Origin: an uncultured Oscillospiraceae bacterium
GTDB taxonomy: Bacteria > Bacillota > Clostridia > Oscillospirales > Acutalibacteraceae
Direction of reading: 5' to 3'
DNA length: 39,494 nucleotides
NCBI GenBank assembly: GCA_949295415.1
Contig: CASFLA010000019.1
Location: 1 to 39,494 of the forward strand
The notes beneath the pieces were generated by a model. The model searched no databases. It had not been told where the DNA came from and saw nothing but the letters and a program-made list of their open reading frames with translations. The position numbers were made by a program, and so were the translations under genes. This document shows, one piece after another, positions 32,084 through 39,494 of this stretch. Every line of letters starts with the position of its first letter. Position 1 is the stretch's first letter.

Positions 32084-33649
32084 ATGGAGATTAAAAAACC
32101 TCGCTTAAAGGGTTTAAAAGAACTCTGTTTTTATGCCGCACTTTTTTTATTTTCGGTTGTTTCCTATGTTATTTTTACTCCCCTGTTCGATGATTTCAGC
32201 GGTTTGCCCAGAGGAGAGTCGGCAAAGTTTTTTGCACTTATTCTGCTTTCAGGCTTAGCTGCTATCGGCTTTGTTTTGCATCGCGCGGGCGAGCTTTCAA
32301 GAAAGCGGCTTATTCTTCTTATTATTCTTGCAAGCTTTGCTATACGCCTCGGATATATTCTTTATACCGAGGGTGATTGCAGGCAGCACGATACCTGGGG
32401 AGATGTTGGCCATTTTGCCTATGCCGATATTTTATTCAGAAGAGGCATTTTACCCGAAACCAACGATTATCAGTTTTATCATCCGCCGCTTAACGCCCTT
32501 ATTCAATCAGTATTTATGCATATTTTTGAATGGCTTTTTACGCTCATTTCAAAAGCTATGCCGTCATTACCGTTTTCAAGGTATTGGTTGCTTAACAGCG
32601 AAACCTATTTTATAGCCTGTCAGACCCTTTCGCTTATATATATAACTGTAACAACAGTTTTTGCCTGCAAGCTTTTTAAAGCGTTGTCTATCAGAGGAAG
32701 CTATGGCTTGCTTGCTATGATTTTTGTTTGCTTTTATCCGCGCCTTGTTCAGTTTTCCGGGCAATTAAATAACGACCCACTTTGCCTGATGCTATCTATT
32801 ATAGCACTATACCGCGCAGTTTTATATTATAAGGTTTCTTCGTTTAAAAATATTGCAATAACGGGACTTTTTGTTGGCCTTGCAATGATGACAAAGCTAA
32901 ACGGTGCAACCATATGCTTTACTATCGCGGTGTTATTTGTTCTCGTCTTTATAAAGAGCGTTAAAACTAAAGAGTGGCGCCCCGTTTTAAAAACAATTTC
33001 GCAATTTGCGGTGTTCCTTTTGATTGCCGCGCCAATCGGTCTCTGGTTCCAGATTTATGCTTCTATCCGCTTTAACCAAGGGTTCGGCTTCGTTTTCTCA
33101 AACCTTAATCCCAACCTCTCAACTGCACATATTTCTTTTTTTAACCGCTTCTTTTTACCGAGTGCAGAAGCAATATTCTATTCCCCGTTTGCAGACGCTT
33201 GGGAGAACTATAACCTTATCGACTATATGTTGAAATCCTCTCTGTTCGGCGAATTCTCATTCTGGAACGGAACAGCGTTTGCAGTTATGGCAGTTTTCTT
33301 AAACTATGTTTTCAGTATTCTTTTTGTTATAACCTTTGTTCTGTTTATAATTAACCGCAAAAAGCAAAATAAAAAGCTTTTTGATTTACCCGTTATCGTG
33401 CTTTTATCCTTGCTTTTATCCCTACTTGCTTCGCAGGTTATTTTCTATATCAAGATGCCCTATGGCTGCACAATGGACTTCAGATATGTTGTCCCTATTA
33501 TTCTCTCAGGCGGAGGTCTTACCGCACTTATGTATAAAGAGGCAAAAGCCTCCGCAATTAAAGCGTTTGAAGCATTTGCTGCGCTCAATTGCTTCGCCGC
33601 AATTTCTTTGGTTTCTGTAACCAGCATATTTTACCTTGTTTGCGTATAA
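32084..33649 (+). CDS. Polytopic membrane glycosyltransferase, GT39/PMT-like
   Basis: About 521 residues with some eleven predicted membrane helices and a large outer loop after the first ones. That loop carries acidic and His residues in the positions used by PMT-type (GT-C) enzymes: EGDCRQHDTWGDVGHF and YQFYHPPLNALIQ. The family moves sugars from polyprenyl phosphates onto lipids or proteins outside the membrane. Substrates cannot be named. ATG 32084 is chosen over the first ATG at 32066 because GAGGAG lies about 10 nt upstream. It precedes the GH35 gene by 25 nt on the same strand, suggesting co-transcription. Confidence 0.75.
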   Translation: MEIKKPRLKGLKELCFYAALFLFSVVSYVIFTPLFDDFSGLPRGESAKFFALILLSGLAAIGFVLHRAGELSRKRLILLIILASFAIRLGYILYTEGDCRQHDTWGDVGHFAYADILFRRGILPETNDYQFYHPPLNALIQSVFMHIFEWLFTLISKAMPSLPFSRYWLLNSETYFIACQTLSLIYITVTTVFACKLFKALSIRGSYGLLAMIFVCFYPRLVQFSGQLNNDPLCLMLSIIALYRAVLYYKVSSFKNIAITGLFVGLAMMTKLNGATICFTIAVLFVLVFIKSVKTKEWRPVLKTISQFAVFLLIAAPIGLWFQIYASIRFNQGFGFVFSNLNPNLSTAHISFFNRFFLPSAEAIFYSPFADAWENYNLIDYMLKSSLFGEFSFWNGTAFAVMAVFLNYVFSILFVITFVLFIINRKKQNKKLFDLPVIVLLSLLLSLLASQVIFYIKMPYGCTMDFRYVVPIILSGGGLTALMYKEAKASAIKAFEAFAALNCFAAISLVSVTSIFYLVCV

Positions 33650-33674
33650 AAATTCATTCAAACGGGTGATGACT

Positions 33675-35459
33675 ATGTCAGTTTTTCATTTTAATAAGGA
33701 CGGATATTTTATCGATGATAAAAAGGTTAAAATAGTCTCGGGCGCAATGCATTATTTCCGCATTTTCCCTGAATATTGGGAGGATAGACTCTTAAAGCTT
33801 AAAGAGCTCGGTTGTAACTGCTTTGAAACCTATTGTGCCTGGAATTTACACGAAAAAAGAGAGGGCGAATGGGATTTTTCCGGAATTCTCGATTTAAAGA
33901 GATATCTTGAATTAGCTCAGAAATTAGGCCTTTATATCGTTATGCGCCCCGGCCCCTATATCTGTTCAGAATGCGACTTGGGCGGTCTTCCCTGGTGGCT
34001 TTTAAAAGACGAAAATATGCAACTCAGATGCTACTATAAGCCCTATCTTGAAAAGGTTAAAATCTACTTAGAAAAGATATGCGATATTATCCGCCCCTTC
34101 CTTATTACCAATGGTGGTAATATTATAATGGTTCAGATTGAAAACGAATATGGCGGTGTTGCTGAGGATAGAGCATATTTAGAGGAACTCGCAAAATATT
34201 ACCGAGAATTCGGCATTGATGTTCCTTTCGCAACCTCTGACGGCGAAGAAGAATATATGCTCCGCGACGGAACCTTCCCTGAGGCACTTAAAACGGTCAA
34301 CTACCGTTGGAACTCTCCAAGAGCTATAGAAACTCTTAAAAGAGTTTTCCCCGATAATCCTGCCGGCGTTATGGAATTATGGAACGGCCAACAGTCGCAT
34401 TGGGAAATGAAAAGACTGCCCAAACGCGATTTGGAGGAGGTTAGATACTCGGTTGAAACAGCATTAGAAAATGCCGATTTTGTTAACCTTTATATGTTCC
34501 ACGGAGGAACCAACTTTGGTTTTTTTAACGGTTCTCTATACTACGGCGACCACTTTGCCGTTCAGCTGACCTCTTATGATGTTCAAGCCCCTTTGAACGA
34601 ATACGGCAAGAAAACCAAAAAATATTATTTAGAGCAAAAGGAAATCTGCAAGGTATTAGGCAAGCCAATTGTAAACGAAACTCCCGAGCCTAATATGACC
34701 GATTACGGCGAAGCCGAATTAAAGGGAACAATGGGATTATCCGAGCTTCCGAGCGATTGCTATTATGATACAAAATCAGATAAGCTTCTTTCAATGGAGC
34801 AGGTTGACCAGGCTCACGGATACATAGTTTATGAAACCAAGGTTAATGTTGGCAACAAGGGTTGCCGCCTTATTTTTCCTGAGCTTCATGACCGCGCATT
34901 CCTTTATATTGATGGCGTTTTATTTAAGAATTATGTCCGCGATAATTTCTTCAGCGCCGACATTGATATTTTCGGCGAACATACATTGACCTTTTTTGTT
35001 GAAAATTTGGGTCGCGCTCATGCAGGCAGAGCGGTAATGCATGACCGCAAGGGCCTTATCGGCGAAATGAAGCTTTTTGATAAAGAAACCGAGGAATATA
35101 AGGTTATTTCAGACTATAATATCCGTTCATACCCCTTCCACAAAATCCCCTTTACCAATACCGGCTATAATGAGCTTAAAAAGCAGGTTTTTTATAAATA
35201 TGAGATAGATTTGAAGCCTGACGGCGATACCTACTTAGAGGTTAAAGGCTTTGTAAGAGGTCTTGTATTTATAAACGGCTTCAATCTTGGCAGGCATTAT
35301 TGGAACGGCCCTCAAAAGAGCCTTTATGTTCCTGAGTCCTTGCTTAAAGACGGCAAAAATGAGATTATTGTATTTGATGTTCATGCAAGCGGCAGTCCTA
35401 AAAAGGTTCTGCTCCATGGCAAACAGATACTACTCGGCATAACTGACGTAGAAGAATAA
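33675..35459 (+). CDS. Glycoside hydrolase family 35 beta-galactosidase
   Basis: About 594 residues. An N-terminal TIM barrel begins with VSGAMHYFRIFPEYWEDRL, the GH35 signature. The acid/base is Glu158 in QIENEYGG and the nucleophile is probably Glu234 in GVMELWNG. The C-terminal part holds beta-sandwich domains (FINGFNLGRHYWN). No signal peptide is present, so it likely acts inside the cell on imported galactosides. The usual GH35 nucleophile context is ExWxGWFxxWG; here it reads ELWNGQQSHWE, a divergent subgroup. ATG 33675 is chosen, with GGGTG about 6 nt upstream; earlier in-frame starts lie inside the previous gene. Confidence 0.92.
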   Translation: MSVFHFNKDGYFIDDKKVKIVSGAMHYFRIFPEYWEDRLLKLKELGCNCFETYCAWNLHEKREGEWDFSGILDLKRYLELAQKLGLYIVMRPGPYICSECDLGGLPWWLLKDENMQLRCYYKPYLEKVKIYLEKICDIIRPFLITNGGNIIMVQIENEYGGVAEDRAYLEELAKYYREFGIDVPFATSDGEEEYMLRDGTFPEALKTVNYRWNSPRAIETLKRVFPDNPAGVMELWNGQQSHWEMKRLPKRDLEEVRYSVETALENADFVNLYMFHGGTNFGFFNGSLYYGDHFAVQLTSYDVQAPLNEYGKKTKKYYLEQKEICKVLGKPIVNETPEPNMTDYGEAELKGTMGLSELPSDCYYDTKSDKLLSMEQVDQAHGYIVYETKVNVGNKGCRLIFPELHDRAFLYIDGVLFKNYVRDNFFSADIDIFGEHTLTFFVENLGRAHAGRAVMHDRKGLIGEMKLFDKETEEYKVISDYNIRSYPFHKIPFTNTGYNELKKQVFYKYEIDLKPDGDTYLEVKGFVRGLVFINGFNLGRHYWNGPQKSLYVPESLLKDGKNEIIVFDVHASGSPKKVLLHGKQILLGITDVEE

Positions 35460-35477
35460 ACAAAACCCCTCAGGCAT

Positions 35478-35519
35478 TGCCCAAGTGTTCTTAAGGACAC
35501 TTGGGCAGTTTTATTTTTA
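35478..35519 (+). terminator. Terminator after the GH35 gene
   Basis: Perfect 11-bp stem TGCCCAAGTGT/ACACTTGGGCA (35478-35488/35497-35507) followed by GTTTTATTTTT. Confidence 0.88.
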
Positions 35520-35573
35520 AACTCACTTGTCCCTTACTTTTTGCATATAGTGTAAAAGGAGGTGAAAAAATAA

Positions 35574-35984
35574 ATGTCATTATTAAATTGCAATTGCAGA
35601 AGTGATTGCGTGGCAGTTTCAATTATTTTTAGTGTGCTCGTTGGCATTGTAACCGCATTTTTAACCTTTGCAGGTTTAGTTGCCGTTCAGACAACCTTTG
35701 CTGCAGCCGCAGTAATTGTTGCGGTTGCATATCTGGCGGTGCTTTTAGTTACGGCATCGATTATGAGAGATTCTTATTCAACAGAATGCACTTGCACAGC
35801 GCTTAATGTTTTACTCTTTAACATTATTGCTACCTTTATAGTTGCTCTTGTGCTTCTCAACTTTGCTTTTGCGGCAACAAGCATTATAGGCGCTATTGTT
35901 ACAGGCTTGTTATTACTTTTCTTAACCGGAACAATCACGACCTCTGCCTGCCTTATAAGATGCATTACAAGATGCAACAGCTAA
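35574..35984 (+). CDS. Small Cys-rich four-helix membrane protein, unknown function
   Basis: 136 residues with four predicted membrane helices (about 14-38, 43-64, 79-100, 104-125). The N-terminus (NCNCRSDC), the middle loop (ECTCT) and the C-terminus (CLIRCITRC) carry cysteine clusters that would all lie near the membrane surface and could bind metal or form disulfides. The Shine-Dalgarno AAAGGAGGTG (35556-35565) is near perfect, so the gene is real and probably well translated. It stands alone between two terminators. I do not recognise a characterised family. The upstream GCATATAGTGT loosely resembles a sporulation sigma -10, too weak to assign. Confidence 0.75.
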   Translation: MSLLNCNCRSDCVAVSIIFSVLVGIVTAFLTFAGLVAVQTTFAAAAVIVAVAYLAVLLVTASIMRDSYSTECTCTALNVLLFNIIATFIVALVLLNFAFAATSIIGAIVTGLLLLFLTGTITTSACLIRCITRCNS

Positions 35985-35985
35985 A

Positions 35986-36019
35986 ATAAAAGCCCTGAGG
36001 GTAATCCCTCAGGGCTTTA
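35986..36019. terminator. Bidirectional terminator between convergent genes
   Basis: A 13-bp stem AAAGCCCTGAGGG/CCCTCAGGGCTTT with loop TAAT, flanked by A and T runs on both sides, serves the small membrane protein (plus) and mtaB (minus). The mtaB stop codon (36011-36009) lies inside the stem. Confidence 0.85.
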
Positions 36020-37298
36020 TCATTTCGCCAATGCAATAATCATTTTCTGCTTTTAATAATTTAACGGACAAAATTTTGCCCTCAAGGTTTTCGGTCGTTT
36101 TAACCTTAACTCTTGTATAGTTTTCGGTATATCCCTCAAAGAAACCGTTATAACCTGTTTCAAAAAGAACCTTGCAACTAAGACCTACTTGGGCTTTCAA
36201 AAACTCTTGCTCTGAATCGGCACAAATTTTGCCCATCGCCTTTGCGCGCTTCTGCTTTATATAGGGGTCAACCTGGTCGGTTCTTTTGGCGGCAACCGTG
36301 CCCTCTCTTACCGAATAAACAAAGACATGGCTTCTTGCAAAGCCGATTTCCTTAACGAAATTAGCACTGCTTTCAAAATCCTTATCCGTTTCGCCCGCAA
36401 AGCCAACCATAATATCGGTGGTTATTGAGGGGTTATCGAAGAATTTTCTAATCCGTTCCACAAAACCCCTGTAAAACGCGGTATCATACTTGCGGTTCAT
36501 AGCCTTCAAGGTGTTATCTGAGCCCGATTGAAGCGATAAATGAAACTGAGGGCAGAATTTTTCTAAGGATGCTAATTTCTTTAGCGCCTCATCGGTTATC
36601 TGGTCGCATTCTAAGGAGCCTAAACGAACACGCTCTATGCCGTTACATTCGCAAACAATCTCTACCGCATCACATAGCTCATCGCCTGTATCCTTGCCGA
36701 AAGCCGAAAGGTTAATACCTGTAAGCACAACCTCCTTGTAGCCCGCCTTGGCTAAAGCCGTTGCCTCATTTTTAATAACCTCTAACGATTTTGAACGAAC
36801 TCTGCCCTTAGCATAGGGAATTATGCAATAGGAGCAAAAGCGGTCGCATCCGTCCTCAATTTTTATATATGCCCTTGTTCTTTCGGGGAACGAGGAAACG
36901 GTAAGCGAAGAGATTTTTTCTCCCAAAGTATGCTCTTTATGAATGCAGATTCTTTGCCTTGATTTTAAAAACTCAAGGCATAAATCGGGCAGATTTTCAT
37001 AATCGGTATTGCCAACAACGATATCGGCTTGCAACACCGACTTTGCCTCATCAAAAAACGCCTGAGCCATACACCCTGTTAACACAATAACGGTATTGGG
37101 ATTGCTGCGGCGCACTTTTCTGACTGTTTGCCTTGTTTTGCGGTTGCTTTCGGCGGTAACGGTGCAGGAATTTATAACCGTTATATCGGCTTTTTCATCA
37201 CTTACAGGCGTAAAGCCTTTTTCAGCAAACAACTCCGATAACGCCACCGACTCATACTGATTAACCTTGCAACCAAGCGTTATAAAAGAAACGGTCAT
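36009..37298 (-). CDS. mtaB: tRNA t6A37 methylthiotransferase MtaB
   Basis: 429 residues. It adds a methylthio group to t6A37 in ANN-decoding tRNAs. Order: UPF0004 domain with three cluster cysteines (ITLGCKVNQ with Cys10, INSCTV, LTGCMAQ), radical SAM domain with CDRFCSYC, and a C-terminal TRAM domain. The LGCKVNQYES start separates MtaB from MiaB and RimO. Length matches. It is followed by the bidirectional terminator, and no neighbour suggests a shared pathway. Confidence 0.95.
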   Translation of the reverse strand: MTVSFITLGCKVNQYESVALSELFAEKGFTPVSDEKADITVINSCTVTAESNRKTRQTVRKVRRSNPNTVIVLTGCMAQAFFDEAKSVLQADIVVGNTDYENLPDLCLEFLKSRQRICIHKEHTLGEKISSLTVSSFPERTRAYIKIEDGCDRFCSYCIIPYAKGRVRSKSLEVIKNEATALAKAGYKEVVLTGINLSAFGKDTGDELCDAVEIVCECNGIERVRLGSLECDQITDEALKKLASLEKFCPQFHLSLQSGSDNTLKAMNRKYDTAFYRGFVERIRKFFDNPSITTDIMVGFAGETDKDFESSANFVKEIGFARSHVFVYSVREGTVAAKRTDQVDPYIKQKRAKAMGKICADSEQEFLKAQVGLSCKVLFETGYNGFFEGYTENYTRVKVKTTENLEGKILSVKLLKAENDYCIGEMIKP

Positions 37299-37366
37299 AA
37301 TATCCTCACCTGCCTTTTAAAATCTTTCATAATTCTAGCATTTAACATTTCTTTTGTCAATAAACC

Positions 37367-37399
37367 AAAAAGCAGGAGTGCTTTAAAAAGCACTCCTGC
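37367..37399 (-). terminator. Terminator of the membrane protein and surface protein unit
   Basis: Stem GCAGGAGTGCTTT/AAAGCACTCCTGC (37399-37387/37384-37372) followed by TTTTTGG on the minus strand, about 25 nt after the stop codon. Confidence 0.8.
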
Positions 37400-37424
37400 C
37401 AAAATCATTTATTATTCTTAACTA

Positions 37425-38135
37425 CTATCCGCCCCATCCACCATCGATTTTCACAGATTGAGCTTTCCTGTTTTCATCAAATGTTATTATATAATATTTT
37501 TTCGTTCCTCCGTGTTCATCGAACATACTGTTTTCTTCGCTTAAATAATATCCTGCTGACCTAATATTATTAGAGTCATACTGATAAAATTCAATATCAA
37601 ATTTTCCGTATTTTACAATTATTTCATCATATGTCTTCCCTATGATTAGTAAATCACAGTATTTCCAAGTTGTGGGGAATAACACAACTTTCACTATTAC
37701 TACAATTATAGACAATATTATGGCAATAATCATAGTTTTTTTAAATATATTTTGACTTTGTGCTACTAGAATTTTTAATCTTTGGAAATTAAAAATTAGA
37801 AATGTTTGAATAAGTGTCTCTGCTAATGAGCAAACAGCCAATAATAGCGAAAATTTAACGACAAAAGATCGATAATACATATTTTTATTTATTAAAATTA
37901 TTGCAATAAACGCCACAATATGTAACCCTAAGGAAATTCCATAAAGCCAAAAATCCGGTCGCTTTGTTACGCGTTGAAGAAACGGAGTAGCACAAATAAC
38001 AAGAATGCCTGCTATGCAAATTGGCAAAACAACTCTTATAAACCATTTGGAAGAAATGCACAAAGCCAAGGTAATCAATGCAATTGTTACCCACACAGTT
38101 GCTGATACAATGTATACTACTTTTGAACTTTTCAT
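37425..38135 (-). CDS. Unknown membrane protein with a C-terminal soluble domain
   Basis: 236 residues with about five membrane helices in the first 155 residues (near 7-27, 32-50, 63-81, 92-115, 133-155). The last 80 residues are soluble: LLIIGKTYDEIIVKYGKFDIE, then SAGYYLSEENSMFDEHG and KYYIITFDENRKAQSVKI. The xIGKTYDEVxxKYG pattern resembles short SmpA/OmlA (BamE-like) repeats seen in gut Clostridia, but this is a family impression. GGTAGGTGAAAC lies just before the ATG. It follows the surface protein by 20 nt. AT content is higher than in the core genes, hinting at a different origin. Confidence 0.65.
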   Translation of the reverse strand: MKSSKVVYIVSATVWVTIALITLALCISSKWFIRVVLPICIAGILVICATPFLQRVTKRPDFWLYGISLGLHIVAFIAIILINKNMYYRSFVVKFSLLLAVCSLAETLIQTFLIFNFQRLKILVAQSQNIFKKTMIIAIILSIIVVIVKVVLFPTTWKYCDLLIIGKTYDEIIVKYGKFDIEFYQYDSNNIRSAGYYLSEENSMFDEHGGTKKYYIITFDENRKAQSVKIDGGWGG

Positions 38136-38155
38136 GTTTCACCTACCGATAAACT

Positions 38156-39494
38156 CTAGTAATTACCGTGATGCGACGCCTGCGCTTGAACGATTGAACT
38201 GTTCAAATCATAGTATTGGTCAGCAAAACCACTTTCCTCTTCTTCACCAATAGCCATATCAGCTCTTATCGCACTTTCGTAGGCATCGCTGTAAATGCTA
38301 TAAATATTCTCTAGTGCTTGAGCATGAAACTGAACTTCTGCCGCGAAAGAATTATAGTTGGAAGATGCTGTATAAGTGAAAAGTATGGCATATTTTTCAT
38401 ATGTAGATAAATTGTTTTTATTGTTTATATTGATAACACTATGATTACAAACCGTAAAACCTGCATTTGAGTTGTTTGAATTTACAGCTACAGAAACCCT
38501 ATTATTTGGATTGATTTGATATAAGGAAATATAGTTATTAGGAACACAAATGCTTCCTGCTGATGCAAATGATGCAATGTGTTTAATATAGTTTTCTGCA
38601 ATAAAATACGGTGCTGTCGCACTAGTGTTGCTAAAATACGCTTTTATCGTTGCATCATGCGTTTGACCCCTCTGCCTAACCACTCTATCAACTTCAAGAT
38701 ATAACGCTAATGAATTCTCGGACGTGTTGTTATTGATAAGCGTCAATAGCGTCTCGGGTATAAAATATATGAAAGATATTGTCACCCCTGGGTTGTCATC
38801 ATCATACCCGTCGTTTTCCTGTTCTCTCATTTTCAAAAGACTATATGCATACTCTTGCCCATTATTATCTGGCAAGGTGTATATAAACCAATCATCATAA
38901 TATTTATCTACAGGAAGTGAGTTTCCCTCCGAGTCAGCCACCTGTGATATCCCTGCTGAAATCAATATATCGGATAATGACTTGTTTATCATTCGGAAAC
39001 CATCGTCAGTATATTTAATATTACCTGCTGATATAACACCCTCTGAAAGTAAATCACTAAATAATTCAGGACCTTCAACATAAACAATGCAATTTGCTGA
39101 GCATCCACTACTAACAGAACGAACGGTTATTATCGCTTCCCCTGACTTTAATGCAGTTATTAATCCTACACTACTGACAGTGGCTACTGCAGGATTGCTG
39201 GATGTCCATATCAACGCCTGATTAGATGCGTTTGATGGATTTATAGTTGCGTTTAATTGAAATTTATCACCAATTATCATATCTCTATAATTATGCGATA
39301 ACGTCACACTATCCACATCTATCTCGTAGTTATATGTGACAACCAAACTTGGTTTATTTGATGCTCGATTATATGAAGCAAAGGTTTTATATAATTCTCC
39401 GCTTCCATATTCAACATCATCACCGGCTCTAAGCATAATTCCTGTTGACTGAGAATAAAATCCTGTCTTCCACGACCTTACAGCTTGGGTTATA
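38156..39494 (-). CDS. Surface protein with DNRLRE-like and bacterial Ig-like (Big_2) domains, partial
   Basis: The minus-strand frame is open to the right edge, so the N-terminus is missing; at least 446 residues are visible. The first 55 (ITQAVRSWKTG...GIMLRAG...KPSLVVTYN) match the end of a DNRLRE domain, a beta-sandwich found in secreted proteins. A Big_2-type Ig-like domain follows (VTLSHNYRDMIIGDKFQLNATINPSN, given in order: VTLS, GDKFQLNATI, WTSSNPAVATVS, GEAIITVRS). The remaining 300 residues are Ser/Asn/Tyr-rich and unrecognised, with no cell-wall anchor or membrane segment. It is likely exported; secretion evidence would lie upstream of the window. Confidence 0.7.
   Translation of the reverse strand, partial: ITQAVRSWKTGFYSQSTGIMLRAGDDVEYGSGELYKTFASYNRASNKPSLVVTYNYEIDVDSVTLSHNYRDMIIGDKFQLNATINPSNASNQALIWTSSNPAVATVSSVGLITALKSGEAIITVRSVSSGCSANCIVYVEGPELFSDLLSEGVISAGNIKYTDDGFRMINKSLSDILISAGISQVADSEGNSLPVDKYYDDWFIYTLPDNNGQEYAYSLLKMREQENDGYDDDNPGVTISFIYFIPETLLTLINNNTSENSLALYLEVDRVVRQRGQTHDATIKAYFSNTSATAPYFIAENYIKHIASFASAGSICVPNNYISLYQINPNNRVSVAVNSNNSNAGFTVCNHSVININNKNNLSTYEKYAILFTYTASSNYNSFAAEVQFHAQALENIYSIYSDAYESAIRADMAIGEEEESGFADQYYDLNSSIVQAQASHHGNY

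Noticed and set aside
35540-35560. Sporulation-type sigma promoter (GCATATAGTGT) before the Cys-rich membrane protein
   Set aside because: Only a partial -10 match and no clear -35 element at the right distance, so it is not reported as a feature.
1-39494. CRISPR arrays, tRNA and rRNA genes
   Set aside because: No regularly spaced direct repeats, no cloverleaf with a conserved TTCRANY loop and no rRNA-like segments were found on reading both strands by eye; a dedicated scan was not possible.

Overview
The window comes from a low-to-mid GC anaerobic Firmicute, most likely a gut Clostridia member of the Oscillospiraceae/Ruminococcaceae type. The evidence is a PolC-type replicase, the MEP isoprenoid genes, a T-box leader, RNase M5, a diaminopimelate dehydrogenase, Shine-Dalgarno-rich starts, sigma-A promoters with 17-nt spacers, and the Firmicute order rpsB-tsf-pyrH-frr-uppS-cdsA-dxr-rseP-ispG-polC. 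No tRNA, rRNA or CRISPR array was seen.

Layout. (1) 1-2955, plus strand: the end of phoU, then a PhoB/PhoR-type two-component pair with a terminator. The regulator has a hairpin over its ribosome binding site. (2) 2956-4540: an AT-rich, gene-poor stretch with one unknown ORF, a frame-shifted coding-like remnant and a decayed IS200-like element. (3) 4541-6957, minus: a G5/M23 cell-wall peptidase with its own promoter, luxS and a GNAT acetyltransferase. (4) 7006-17055, minus: one long housekeeping operon from a promoter before pyrH to polC, covering UMP kinase, ribosome recycling, undecaprenyl-PP synthesis, CDP-diglyceride synthesis, two MEP enzymes, site-2 protease and the replicase. (5) 17208-18356: a transglutaminase-like lipoprotein with its own promoter and terminator, sitting between tsf and pyrH. 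(6) 18452-20385: rpsB-tsf with a structured leader. (7) 20416-25171, minus: comEC-holA-rnmV-WYL regulator, tightly overlapping. (8) 25190-26903: queH and ddh, divergently transcribed from back-to-back promoters. (9) 26904-27349: a gene-free block of nested inverted repeats. (10) 27350-28957: trpB alone, under a tryptophan T-box. (11) 28968-32008: an SGNH hydrolase, a truncated ECF transporter fragment and tex. (12) 32018-36019: a GT39-type membrane protein, a GH35 beta-galactosidase and a small Cys-rich membrane protein. (13) 36009-39494: mtaB, then an AT-rich edge with an unknown membrane protein and a partial DNRLRE/Ig-like surface protein.

The points most worth checking are: a PolC with no room for the usual inserted proofreading exonuclease domain; a ddh gene whose start position reads ACG; a ComEC whose metallo-beta-lactamase active-site motif is erased; a stand-alone trpB with a Trp T-box followed by an 11-residue upstream ORF containing Trp; a hairpin sequestering the start of the PhoB-like regulator; a nested rpsB leader structure; and the inverted-repeat block at 26921-27282. 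No wholly new multi-gene system was evident.
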